From Planctomycetota bacterium (GTDB lineage: Bacteria; Planctomycetota; Brocadiia; Brocadiales; Bathyanammoxibiaceae), in the NCBI GenBank assembly GCA_030598065.1, contig JAUVQR010000031.1:1-10504 (forward strand): a stretch of DNA of 10,504 nt, in the 5' to 3' direction. The first letter of the stretch is position 1, and every line of letters begins with the position of its first letter. Under the pieces are notes generated by a model. That model did not search any database. It was not told the origin of the DNA and was given only the letters and a program-made list of their open reading frames with translations. The translations under genes were made by a program, and so were the position numbers. This document shows positions 1 through 5,124 of the stretch, piece by piece.

Positions 1-41
1 CAAGGTCAATCTCTACCCAGTTCTTGCCGGGTAATCGCACA

Positions 42-74
42 GGCTGTCTCTACCTTTCATCATAGAGTACAGCC
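42..74. repeat. Imperfect inverted repeat (hairpin) upstream of the first gene
   Basis: The left arm GGCTGTCTCTA (42-52) pairs with TAGAG (63-67) plus ACAGCC (69-74), leaving one bulged T at 68 and a 10-nt loop. The structure lies upstream of the promoter at 89-117, so it is not in that gene's leader. It could be the end of a transcript coming from the left or part of an intergenic repeat. No T-tract follows, so a standard intrinsic terminator is not supported. Positions 1-41 show no convincing coding frame; short open stretches there end quickly. Confidence 0.45.
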
Positions 75-88
75 ACCCCGTTGAATGC

Positions 89-117
89 TTAACACTGAGG
101 GCATAACTTACTATAAT
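89..117 (+). promoter_or_regulatory. Sigma70-type promoter for the coiled-coil protein gene
   Basis: TTAACA at 89-94 (one mismatch to TTGACA) and a perfect TATAAT at 112-117 are separated by exactly 17 bp. Transcription would start near 124, giving a leader of about 57 nt before the ATG at 181. A moderate Shine-Dalgarno, AAAGG, lies at 166-170. The match is visible in sequence; its activity is inferred. Confidence 0.65.
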
Positions 118-180
118 ACAGGGAGTGTTTTCAAGTAAAATCTCCGGCCTAAAACCACTAAAGTAAAAGGAATCTGGAAA

Positions 181-642
181 ATGGGATATTTGTCATGTTA
201 CCGGCAAACGTTGTTACCTACGTCTGTGTCGCTCTTCCTTGTCCTTCTAAACGTTGTGCTCTGGTGCTACCCGGCGTTTGCTGAGAGCGCCACTGACGCC
301 GAGAAGGCGAACGGGCAGACACTTGCCGGGCAGTATAGAGAACAGCTCAAGTTCTACCAGCGGCTCAAAAGGGAATTTGACCGCCACCCGGTGACCAGGT
401 GGAAGGGGGAGATTGCCGGAAACAAAAAGGCCCTCGCCGTGCTGGACAAGCAGCTTAGGGACATGATAAGGTTTGAGAATGAGGAGCAGATAGAACAACT
501 CAGGCAAGAGAACAGGAAATTGCGGAAGAAAATAAATACGAAGAAAAAGGAGTGGGAGGCGCTTGGCGATAGACTTGAAGCCGCCAGGAAGCGGTTAGAA
601 TCGCTCGAGAAACAGATTGGCCCTGCAGCGCAGAAGGAATAG
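181..642 (+). CDS. Secreted coiled-coil protein of unknown function
   Basis: This 153-residue protein belongs to no family I recognise. Residues 1-34 look like a signal peptide: a short polar N-region, a hydrophobic core around 15-30, and an AFA|ES signal peptidase I site after residue 34. The mature part of about 119 residues is very hydrophilic. From about 85 to 146 it is rich in Glu, Lys, Arg and Leu with heptad-like spacing (for example IEQLRQENRKLRKKI), which predicts a long helix or coiled coil. This implies an exported, probably periplasmic, oligomeric protein. The ATG at 181 is supported by AAAGG about 10 nt upstream and by a strong promoter at 89-117. It stands alone and converges on yidD, with an inverted repeat between them. 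The gene call is firm; the function is unknown. Confidence 0.8.
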   Translation: MGYLSCYRQTLLPTSVSLFLVLLNVVLWCYPAFAESATDAEKANGQTLAGQYREQLKFYQRLKREFDRHPVTRWKGEIAGNKKALAVLDKQLRDMIRFENEEQIEQLRQENRKLRKKINTKKKEWEALGDRLEAARKRLESLEKQIGPAAQKE

Positions 643-650
643 TTATGTAG

Positions 651-690
651 GGTGCGTCCCACCTGAGGCGGGTCTTCGACTCGACGCACC
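651..690. repeat. Inverted repeat between convergent genes (GGTGCGTC...GACGCACC)
   Basis: GGTGCGTC (651-658) and GACGCACC (683-690) are perfect 8-bp complements around a 24-nt centre. The centre can itself pair weakly, for example GTC-TTC-GAC at 672-680. It sits 8 nt after the stop of the coiled-coil gene and 8 nt beyond the stop of yidD, so it could end both transcripts, although neither side carries a good T-tract. A TAGGGTGCGT...ACGCACC shape is common in dispersed, palindromic MITE- or REP-like elements in many bacteria, and this may be one copy. Confidence 0.6.
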
Positions 691-698
691 ATATTGAT

Positions 699-908
699 TT
701 AATCCACGGGGTTATACCCTGAGCCGCCGAGGGGGTGGCAGCGCAGTATGCGCCAGATGCCCTTGGGGACGCCTTGCAGGAGGCCCTTCTTTTCTATGGA
801 CTCTATCATATACTCCGAACAACTGGGGACGTAGCGGCAGCTCTGCGGCAGGAGGGGCACTATAAGGCGTTGGTATAGCCTTATCACGCCGATTGCCAGA
901 AAGCTCAT
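699..908 (-). CDS. yidD: Membrane protein insertion efficiency factor YidD
   Basis: This 69-residue protein is a full-length member of the YidD family (formerly DUF37), small amphipathic proteins at the inner membrane that help YidC insert membrane proteins. The family signature is clear: IRLYQRLIVPLLPQSCRYVP (residues 9-28) with the Cys pair in CRYVPSCSEY (24-33), the central YMIESIEKKG helix, and the C-terminal RCHPLGGSGYNPVD (56-69). The start codon overlaps the rnpA stop as ATGA (905-908), so translation is coupled. rnpA-yidD is a conserved pair in many bacteria, often followed by yidC; here the gene downstream is instead convergent and unrelated. Nothing is missing or truncated. Confidence 0.93.
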   Translation of the reverse strand: MSFLAIGVIRLYQRLIVPLLPQSCRYVPSCSEYMIESIEKKGLLQGVPKGIWRILRCHPLGGSGYNPVD

Positions 909-1282
909 CTGCTCCTCCTCTGATTACACCAGCCGGCAAACCTCTTGAACTCCTCTTCTGCCTCTTTAAACGTGGTGGGGAAGTTTTTTTTGGTTACCAG
1001 GACGACGTCAAGCCCCGGCCCCAGTAACGCCTTATTCAGCCTGAAACACTCCCTTAGCAGCCGTCTGATACGGTTACGCCTGACGGCATTTCCGACCTTC
1101 CTACTTGTTACCAGGCCCACACGTGAGAAATCAAGAGAGGTCGGAAGTACGTAGGCCGTAAAAGTTTGTCCGCGGAAAATCGTCCTTCTCTCGAAAATCT
1201 TCTCAAAGTCCTTTTTTTTCTTTATCCTGTGCGCCCTCTTAAAACGGGCGTCCGGACCTGTCTGTGTCGAGCCGTTCTTCAT
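905..1282 (-). CDS. rnpA: Ribonuclease P protein component
   Basis: This 125-residue protein is the RNase P protein subunit. It binds the catalytic RNA and the pre-tRNA leader and helps mature tRNA 5' ends. The diagnostic RNR motif is intact (RKVGNAVRRNRIRRLLRE, residues 61-78), preceded by FSRVGLVTS (52-60) and by the basic N-terminal helix around FKRAHRIKKKKDFEKIF (14-30). Length is normal for the family. The first dozen residues are extra relative to the conserved core, and the region upstream of the ATG (1280-1282) shows no good Shine-Dalgarno, so a slightly shorter start is possible. It overlaps yidD by 4 nt. No rpmH (ribosomal protein L34) is found upstream, although rpmH-rnpA-yidD is the usual order. 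Confidence 0.95.
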   Translation of the reverse strand: MKNGSTQTGPDARFKRAHRIKKKKDFEKIFERRTIFRGQTFTAYVLPTSLDFSRVGLVTSRKVGNAVRRNRIRRLLRECFRLNKALLGPGLDVVLVTKKNFPTTFKEAEEEFKRFAGWCNQRRSR

Positions 1283-1338
1283 TATTTTTGAAACGCGTGT
1301 ATGGGTTTATCCCGAGAAAAAATCTTTCTTTTGTAGGA

Positions 1339-1347
1339 TGTATACCA
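1339..1347 (-). promoter_or_regulatory. Possible extended -10 promoter for rnpA-yidD
   Basis: Read on the minus strand, TGGTATACA fits the extended -10 pattern TGnTATAAT with one change. It would start transcription about 50 nt before the rnpA ATG. No convincing -35 box is found at the right distance. This is a weak candidate, offered because no better promoter is visible for the pair. Confidence 0.3.
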
Positions 1348-1470
1348 CGGAAACGGCAGGGCTCTTTTAAAGAAAACTTGCCGAGTAATCTTTTTTATAT
1401 CAACCGTCCGTCAAGAATGCCATTTAAAAGCGGATTCAGTGAGGGTTTTATTTGGCCCTGCCGTTCATAT

Positions 1471-1489
1471 AGGGTGATTCAGGGTGATT
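1471..1489 (+). repeat. Tandem direct repeat AGGGTGATT x2
   Basis: The 9-mer AGGGTGATT occurs at 1471-1479 and 1481-1489, a 10-bp period that places both copies on the same DNA face. It lies about 90 bp upstream of the kdsD promoter, in the divergent region, so it could be a regulator's half-sites. Two copies of a 9-mer may also be chance. Confidence 0.4.
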
Positions 1490-1577
1490 TTGTGTGCTAA
1501 ACCGGCGGGTTTCCGCCTCCGGGGTGTAGCACGCCTTAACCTATGTAGTTAACATATCTTAAGGCAGGTCTTTCTCC

Positions 1578-1606
1578 TTGAATAATAACGGGCAAAGGCA
1601 TATAAT
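1578..1606 (+). promoter_or_regulatory. Sigma70-type promoter of the kdsD operon
   Basis: TTGAAT (1578-1583) and a perfect TATAAT (1601-1606) are spaced by 17 bp. The predicted transcript start near 1613 leaves a leader of only about 16 nt, just enough to hold the Shine-Dalgarno GGAGG at 1619-1623 before the GTG at 1629. This would drive the whole plus-strand run to 8704. Confidence 0.7.
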
Positions 1607-1618
1607 TTATTTTTTATC

Positions 1619-1623
1619 GGAGG
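1619..1623 (+). promoter_or_regulatory. Ribosome binding site that fixes the kdsD start
   Basis: A full GGAGG Shine-Dalgarno lies 5 nt before GTG (1629-1631). The only in-frame candidate further upstream, TTG at 1578, coincides with the -35 box of the promoter, has no ribosome site, and would have to be read from a message that starts after it. Confidence 0.75.
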
Positions 1624-1628
1624 AATCT

Positions 1629-2600
1629 GTGACGAAAGCCAGCGAAGACATCAAATTTGCTAAAGAGGTCTTGGAGCTTGAAGCCCTGGCCGTACGGAAT
1701 CTTGCAGAAGCGATAGATGATAGCTTCCAAGCGGCGGTAGACCTTATCTTCGGTTGTCGTGGCCGTGTGGTGGTGACGGGCATAGGCAAGGCCGGCATAG
1801 TGGGGCAGAAGATATCCGCCACGCTTGCCTCGACGGGAACGCCGTCTTACTGGCTTCATTCGGCGGAGGCAATCCACGGGGACCTGGGCAGGGTGGTAAA
1901 GGAGGACGTGGTGCTGGCCCTCTCCAATAGCGGACAGACCGAAGTAGTGCTGTTGCTCCCCCACGTCAAGAAGATAGGCGCTAAGGTTGTATCCATAACG
2001 GGTGACAAGAAATCAACCCTGGCGCTCCACAGCGATGTGGTACTGGACATAGGCCGGATAGAGGAGCCGTGCCACCTTGGCCTGGCGCCGAGCGCAAGCT
2101 CTACCGCCATGCTAGCGCTCGGAGATGCCCTGGCGCTTACGGTGTTTAGGAAGAGAGACCTGAACAAGGAAGATTTTGCAGCCTATCATCCTGGCGGGGA
2201 TTTGGGCAAGAAGCTGATTACCGTCGACATGGTTATGCGGTCGGGCGACGGCAACCCGGTTATCCCTCAATCTTCCCCTGTAGCTGAGGCGCTCAAGGTT
2301 ATGACCGATACCAGGGGCCATCCGGGTGCCGTCAGTATAGTGGACTCAGATGACCGGCTCTGCGGTTTCTTCACGGACGGGGACCTCAGGAGAAATTTGC
2401 AGAAGGGGCAAGATTTCCTCAACGGCCCGATTAAGGAGGTCATGACCGAAAAGCCGAGGACGGTCAAGACAGGCACGCTTGCGGCGAATGTTTACCAGTT
2501 ATTGAGAGAGAACAAGATAGACCAGATTCCGGTGGTGGATGACAGGGGCGTACCGGTCGGCATAGTAGACGTACAGGATCTCTTGGACATTGGATACTGA
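1629..2600 (+). CDS. kdsD: Arabinose-5-phosphate isomerase (KdsD/KpsF/GutQ family)
   Basis: The 323-residue enzyme interconverts D-ribulose 5-phosphate and D-arabinose 5-phosphate, the first committed step to KDO for the LPS inner core. An N-terminal SIS sugar-isomerase domain spans about 45-180, with GIGKAGIVGQKISATLASTG (51-70), the conserved HGDLG (83-87), SNSGQTEV (99-106) and the C-terminal AYHPGGDLGKKL (185-196) that closes the active site. A tandem CBS pair follows (about 200-323; TDGDLRR at 249-255 and DQIPVVDDRGVPVGIVDVQD at 298-317). Length matches characterised family members (about 328). GTG at 1629 was chosen because it has a GGAGG site; a 340-residue form from TTG 1578 would begin on the -35 box. 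It overlaps kdsC by 11 nt if kdsC uses TTG, and is first in the operon. Confidence 0.95.
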   Translation: MTKASEDIKFAKEVLELEALAVRNLAEAIDDSFQAAVDLIFGCRGRVVVTGIGKAGIVGQKISATLASTGTPSYWLHSAEAIHGDLGRVVKEDVVLALSNSGQTEVVLLLPHVKKIGAKVVSITGDKKSTLALHSDVVLDIGRIEEPCHLGLAPSASSTAMLALGDALALTVFRKRDLNKEDFAAYHPGGDLGKKLITVDMVMRSGDGNPVIPQSSPVAEALKVMTDTRGHPGAVSIVDSDDRLCGFFTDGDLRRNLQKGQDFLNGPIKEVMTEKPRTVKTGTLAANVYQLLRENKIDQIPVVDDRGVPVGIVDVQDLLDIGY

Positions 2601-3114
2601 CAAGGTGGGACTGGAAGACATAAAATTCATGATATTTGACGCCGACGGGGTGCTCACCGACGGCAGGATATATTTTAACGACAGGGGGGAGGAATCAAAG
2701 GTTTTTTCCGTCAAAGACGGTTCAGGGGTAACTTACTGGCACCGCGCCGGGTTCAAATCAGCCATTATCAGCGGTAGGAACTCGCGCGTCATTGAACATA
2801 GGGCCAGGGAACTGGGTATAGAAGACGTTCATCAGGGCGCGCAGTATAAGCTGGGGGTCTATGAGAACGTGATTGAGAAGCATAAGTTGGAAGACAAGGA
2901 CGTGTGTTATATTGGAGATGACCTCATAGACCTGCCCGTATTGAAACGGGTCGGTTTCTCCGTCGCAGTGAAAGATTCTCCGGAGGAGGTCTTGAGTGTC
3001 GTTGATTACGTGACGGACGCTCCCGGCGGCGGGGGCGCGGTAAGAGAGGTGGTTGAGAAGGTCTTAAAGTCCCAGGGTAAATGGGAAAGTATTATCTTGA
3101 AGAGGTATTTGTAA
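2590..3114 (+). CDS. kdsC: 3-deoxy-D-manno-octulosonate 8-phosphate phosphatase
   Basis: This HAD-superfamily enzyme removes phosphate from KDO-8-phosphate to give free KDO, the step before CMP activation. HAD motif I is FDADGVLTDG (residues 16-25; nucleophile D17, acid/base D19), motif II is IISGRN (59-64), the motif III Lys is K87 (in AQYKLG), and motif IV is GDDLIDLPVL (109-118). The C-terminal glycine-rich GGGGAVRE (146-153) is typical of KdsC tetramers. Length (174) is normal for a KdsC without a cap domain. The start is uncertain: TTG at 2590 (used here) overlaps kdsD, while GTG at 2605 would give a protein 5 residues shorter; neither has a strong ribosome site. Translation is probably coupled to kdsD. 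Confidence 0.94.
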   Translation: MDTDKVGLEDIKFMIFDADGVLTDGRIYFNDRGEESKVFSVKDGSGVTYWHRAGFKSAIISGRNSRVIEHRARELGIEDVHQGAQYKLGVYENVIEKHKLEDKDVCYIGDDLIDLPVLKRVGFSVAVKDSPEEVLSVVDYVTDAPGGGGAVREVVEKVLKSQGKWESIILKRYL

Positions 3115-3117
3115 GGG
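3112..3117 (+). promoter_or_regulatory. Ribosome binding site supporting the LptC/LptA-type start
   Basis: TAAGGG overlaps the kdsC stop codon and sits 5 nt before ATG at 3123. It favours this start over the ATG at 3081 inside kdsC, which has only a weak AGGG placed 3 nt away and would put a charged 14-residue tail before the membrane segment. Confidence 0.55.
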
Positions 3118-3122
3118 CCAAA

Positions 3123-5063
3123 ATGGTTTTAAGCAAGAAAAGAATAATATTGATTGCGGTGCTAGGGTGCCTGGTGCTTATCGGCTTGTTGTCGATGATT
3201 GGTGTCATCCCCAACAAGTATGCAAGGGTGGATAAGACGGGATCCAAGGTGGCTTATAAAGGGAAATCATATACCGAGCTCAAGGAGATAGCGGGGGAAG
3301 GCGTACAGGTAAGACAGTATATCAGCAATTTTGTTCTCCCGCGTTATGATGAGACAGGTAAAGAGGTCTTTAGCATTACCGGCAAAGAGGCCTTTCTAAT
3401 AAATGAGCAACAGTACATGATTAACAGGCCGGAGATACACATAAGGGGCGCCGCCGCCTCTATGTTGGGTTCGGACGACGAGGAGGACGATTCTGAGTTG
3501 TCAGAGGAGGAAGAGTCAGAAGACAAAGAATCTGAACCTCAGGACATAGTTATCACGTCCAAAAAAGGTGAGATGAACAGGCAATCAAACGTCGCTGTTC
3601 TGACGGGTAATGTGGTGGTAAGGCTGTCGGATAACACCACTCTGACAACCGAACGCATGTTGTATTATCCGGAGGAGAAGAAGGCTCGTACCGACGAGCC
3701 GGTTTTCATCCGGGGAGAGAGGATGAATATAACGGGCTTGGGCATGGAAGCCGAAATGACCAGCGGGAGGATGTCGATAGAAAAGAACGTCGTGGCTGAG
3801 ATTATGGATACGGATTCCAGCCTGTTTGTGGTCTCTTTAGGTGATGAAGAAGAGAAAGAGGATAATGGGGAGAAGAAGGAGAAACCCAAAAGGATTTACA
3901 TACGGTCCAGCGGTAGGATGGTGTTCGAGAAGGACCCGAATATGGTTATCTTTCACGACGACGTGAAGGTCAGGAAAGGTAATTCGACGATGACGACGGA
4001 CAAGATGACGATCGTCTTCGGTAAAGACGGCAAGAAAGCGAAGATGATAATCGCGGAAGGGAACGTGACGGCCTCAGATGGAGAGAAGGTGGCCAAGAGT
4101 AACACGCTCTATTGGGATGCTGTTACCGGTACCACCACCCTTGAGGGAGCGCCAAACGCGTCATTTTTCGAGAAGAAGATGTCAATGATCGCCCCCAAGT
4201 TGTTGTTTAATCAGACGGAAAATAAGGTAAGCGCTCCAAATGGCGGCCAATTGACCACAAAGGGCTTTGAAGAGGGGAGTTCCGAAGACGGGATGCTGGG
4301 GTCCGGGAACGTGACCATTACGTGGCAGGGCAGGATGCGCTTCGATAAGTCCAGAGGCGAGGCGGTCTTTGAGGAAAACGTGCATACGAGCCGAAAGAAC
4401 TTCAAGATGAACAGTGATAAGCTCATCATAGAGTTTGACAAAGAGGGTGGAATGAAGGCCAAGGGCCTTAGGGCAACCGGTGGTGCATATATGGTTGAGA
4501 ATGAGGGCGGCAACCTCAGAGAGGTATATGGGGATGAGGTGCATTGGTCGAAGGACACCGGGGTTATCGAGGTCTTGGGTGAAGGTACATTGTATATACA
4601 GGGAAAGGGAAGTGCAAAAGACGGCGCGTCAAAGGGTATGACAAATATAAGCTGGGCCAAAAAAATGGTCAGAGACGAGAAAAACATGAAAATAAGTTTC
4701 TTTGGGAATGTCATTGCTCTTAAGGGGGAAGAACAGGTGGAGTGCAATAAGCTTAATGCGTTCTTAACCGAGGGTAACAAGGTGAGACGCGTAGTGGCTC
4801 TGGGGGATGTAGTATACAACGACACAAAAGAAGGCGGGCTTGTGGCTATCGGCGACGTTTTGGAGTGGGATTGGAAGATTAACAAGATGGTTCTGAGCGG
4901 TACGCCGACGGTAGAGGTAAGGAAACAGGGCGCCAGAACTTTTGCAAAAAGGGTGTACTATGACCCTGAGACCCAGCGTTTGAGCTGGAGGGAAAAGCCA
5001 AAGTGGCAGATACCACTGGAAGGGAAGGACGCCGGTATGTCCATACCGTTGGAATTATATTGA
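3123..5063 (+). CDS. LptC/LptA-type LPS transport bridge protein (fusion)
   Basis: The 646-residue protein occupies the place of lptC-lptA after kdsD-kdsC. A short basic N-terminus and one hydrophobic segment (residues 7-29) anchor it in the inner membrane, as in LptC. An LptC-like part follows (about 63-230; FVLPRYDETGKEVFSITGKE at 70-89), then about three OstA/LptA-like modules (about 258-375, 397-501, 507-627). These carry the family pattern of alternating beta strands with phrases such as FHDDVKVRKGNSTMTTDKM (277-295), IIAEGNVTASDG (309-320), GNVIALKGEEQVECNKL (528-544) and RVVALGDVVYND (556-567). Such stacked jelly-roll modules form the hydrophobic groove that carries LPS across the periplasm. 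Two acidic linkers (117-140, 239-254) interrupt it. E. coli LptC is 191 and LptA about 185 residues, so this chain is longer than both combined. No lptB follows. Assignment rests on motif style and gene order. Confidence 0.8.
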   Translation: MVLSKKRIILIAVLGCLVLIGLLSMIGVIPNKYARVDKTGSKVAYKGKSYTELKEIAGEGVQVRQYISNFVLPRYDETGKEVFSITGKEAFLINEQQYMINRPEIHIRGAAASMLGSDDEEDDSELSEEEESEDKESEPQDIVITSKKGEMNRQSNVAVLTGNVVVRLSDNTTLTTERMLYYPEEKKARTDEPVFIRGERMNITGLGMEAEMTSGRMSIEKNVVAEIMDTDSSLFVVSLGDEEEKEDNGEKKEKPKRIYIRSSGRMVFEKDPNMVIFHDDVKVRKGNSTMTTDKMTIVFGKDGKKAKMIIAEGNVTASDGEKVAKSNTLYWDAVTGTTTLEGAPNASFFEKKMSMIAPKLLFNQTENKVSAPNGGQLTTKGFEEGSSEDGMLGSGNVTITWQGRMRFDKSRGEAVFEENVHTSRKNFKMNSDKLIIEFDKEGGMKAKGLRATGGAYMVENEGGNLREVYGDEVHWSKDTGVIEVLGEGTLYIQGKGSAKDGASKGMTNISWAKKMVRDEKNMKISFFGNVIALKGEEQVECNKLNAFLTEGNKVRRVVALGDVVYNDTKEGGLVAIGDVLEWDWKINKMVLSGTPTVEVRKQGARTFAKRVYYDPETQRLSWREKPKWQIPLEGKDAGMSIPLELY

Positions 5064-5124
5064 AGGTGGACGGTTATTATAGTTACAGGTTTTTTGGAGC
5101 GTGTCTTATATAAAGGGTTAGAGA
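5064..5124 (+). other. Short intergenic gap before the GDPD-HEAT gene
   Basis: This 61-bp AT-rich gap contains TATATA (5107-5112) and TTACAG (5083-5088) with 18-bp spacing, a poor promoter match. A Shine-Dalgarno-like AAAGGG at 5112-5117 precedes the TTG start by 7 nt. No terminator hairpin is seen, so read-through from the LPS genes is likely. Confidence 0.45.

Larger units (their letters stand above)
1283..1577. other. Divergent intergenic control region without a supported gene
   Basis: This stretch of about 295 bp separates rnpA (leftward) from kdsD (rightward). A reading frame is open on the plus strand from inside rnpA to 1500, but it lacks a good ribosome site and resembles no protein I know. 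On the minus strand no 44-residue Arg/Lys-rich L34 protein is visible. The region holds two direct copies of AGGGTGATT (1471-1479, 1481-1489) and a small hairpin GGCGG-GTTT-CCGCC (1504-1517). No DnaA-box cluster (TTATNCACA) was seen, so there is no support for an origin. Confidence 0.6.

Noticed and set aside
120..180. CTCCGGCCTAAAACCA resembles a segment of the GEMM-I cyclic-di-GMP riboswitch
   Set aside because: The other conserved parts of that aptamer (the first stem with its flanking A-rich joint and the GGTAG...GGGTTACC stem) are not present at the right distances; the short match is probably chance.
1264..1500. 78-residue plus-strand reading frame beginning inside rnpA
   Set aside because: It starts antisense to rnpA, has no ribosome site, no recognisable family and an odd composition; the spacer looks non-coding.
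1283..1577. Possible replication origin near rnpA-yidD
   Set aside because: No cluster of DnaA boxes, no AT-rich unwinding repeats, and no dnaA, dnaN or rpmH nearby.
4211..4885. 224-residue minus-strand frame inside the LptC/LptA-type gene
   Set aside because: It is an antisense shadow of a gene with clear domain motifs; its Ser/Pro/Phe-rich composition is typical of such shadows.
5083..5112. Possible internal promoter TTACAG-18-TATATA before the GDPD-HEAT gene
   Set aside because: The -35 match is poor and the -10 imperfect in an AT-rich gap; read-through from upstream explains expression equally well.
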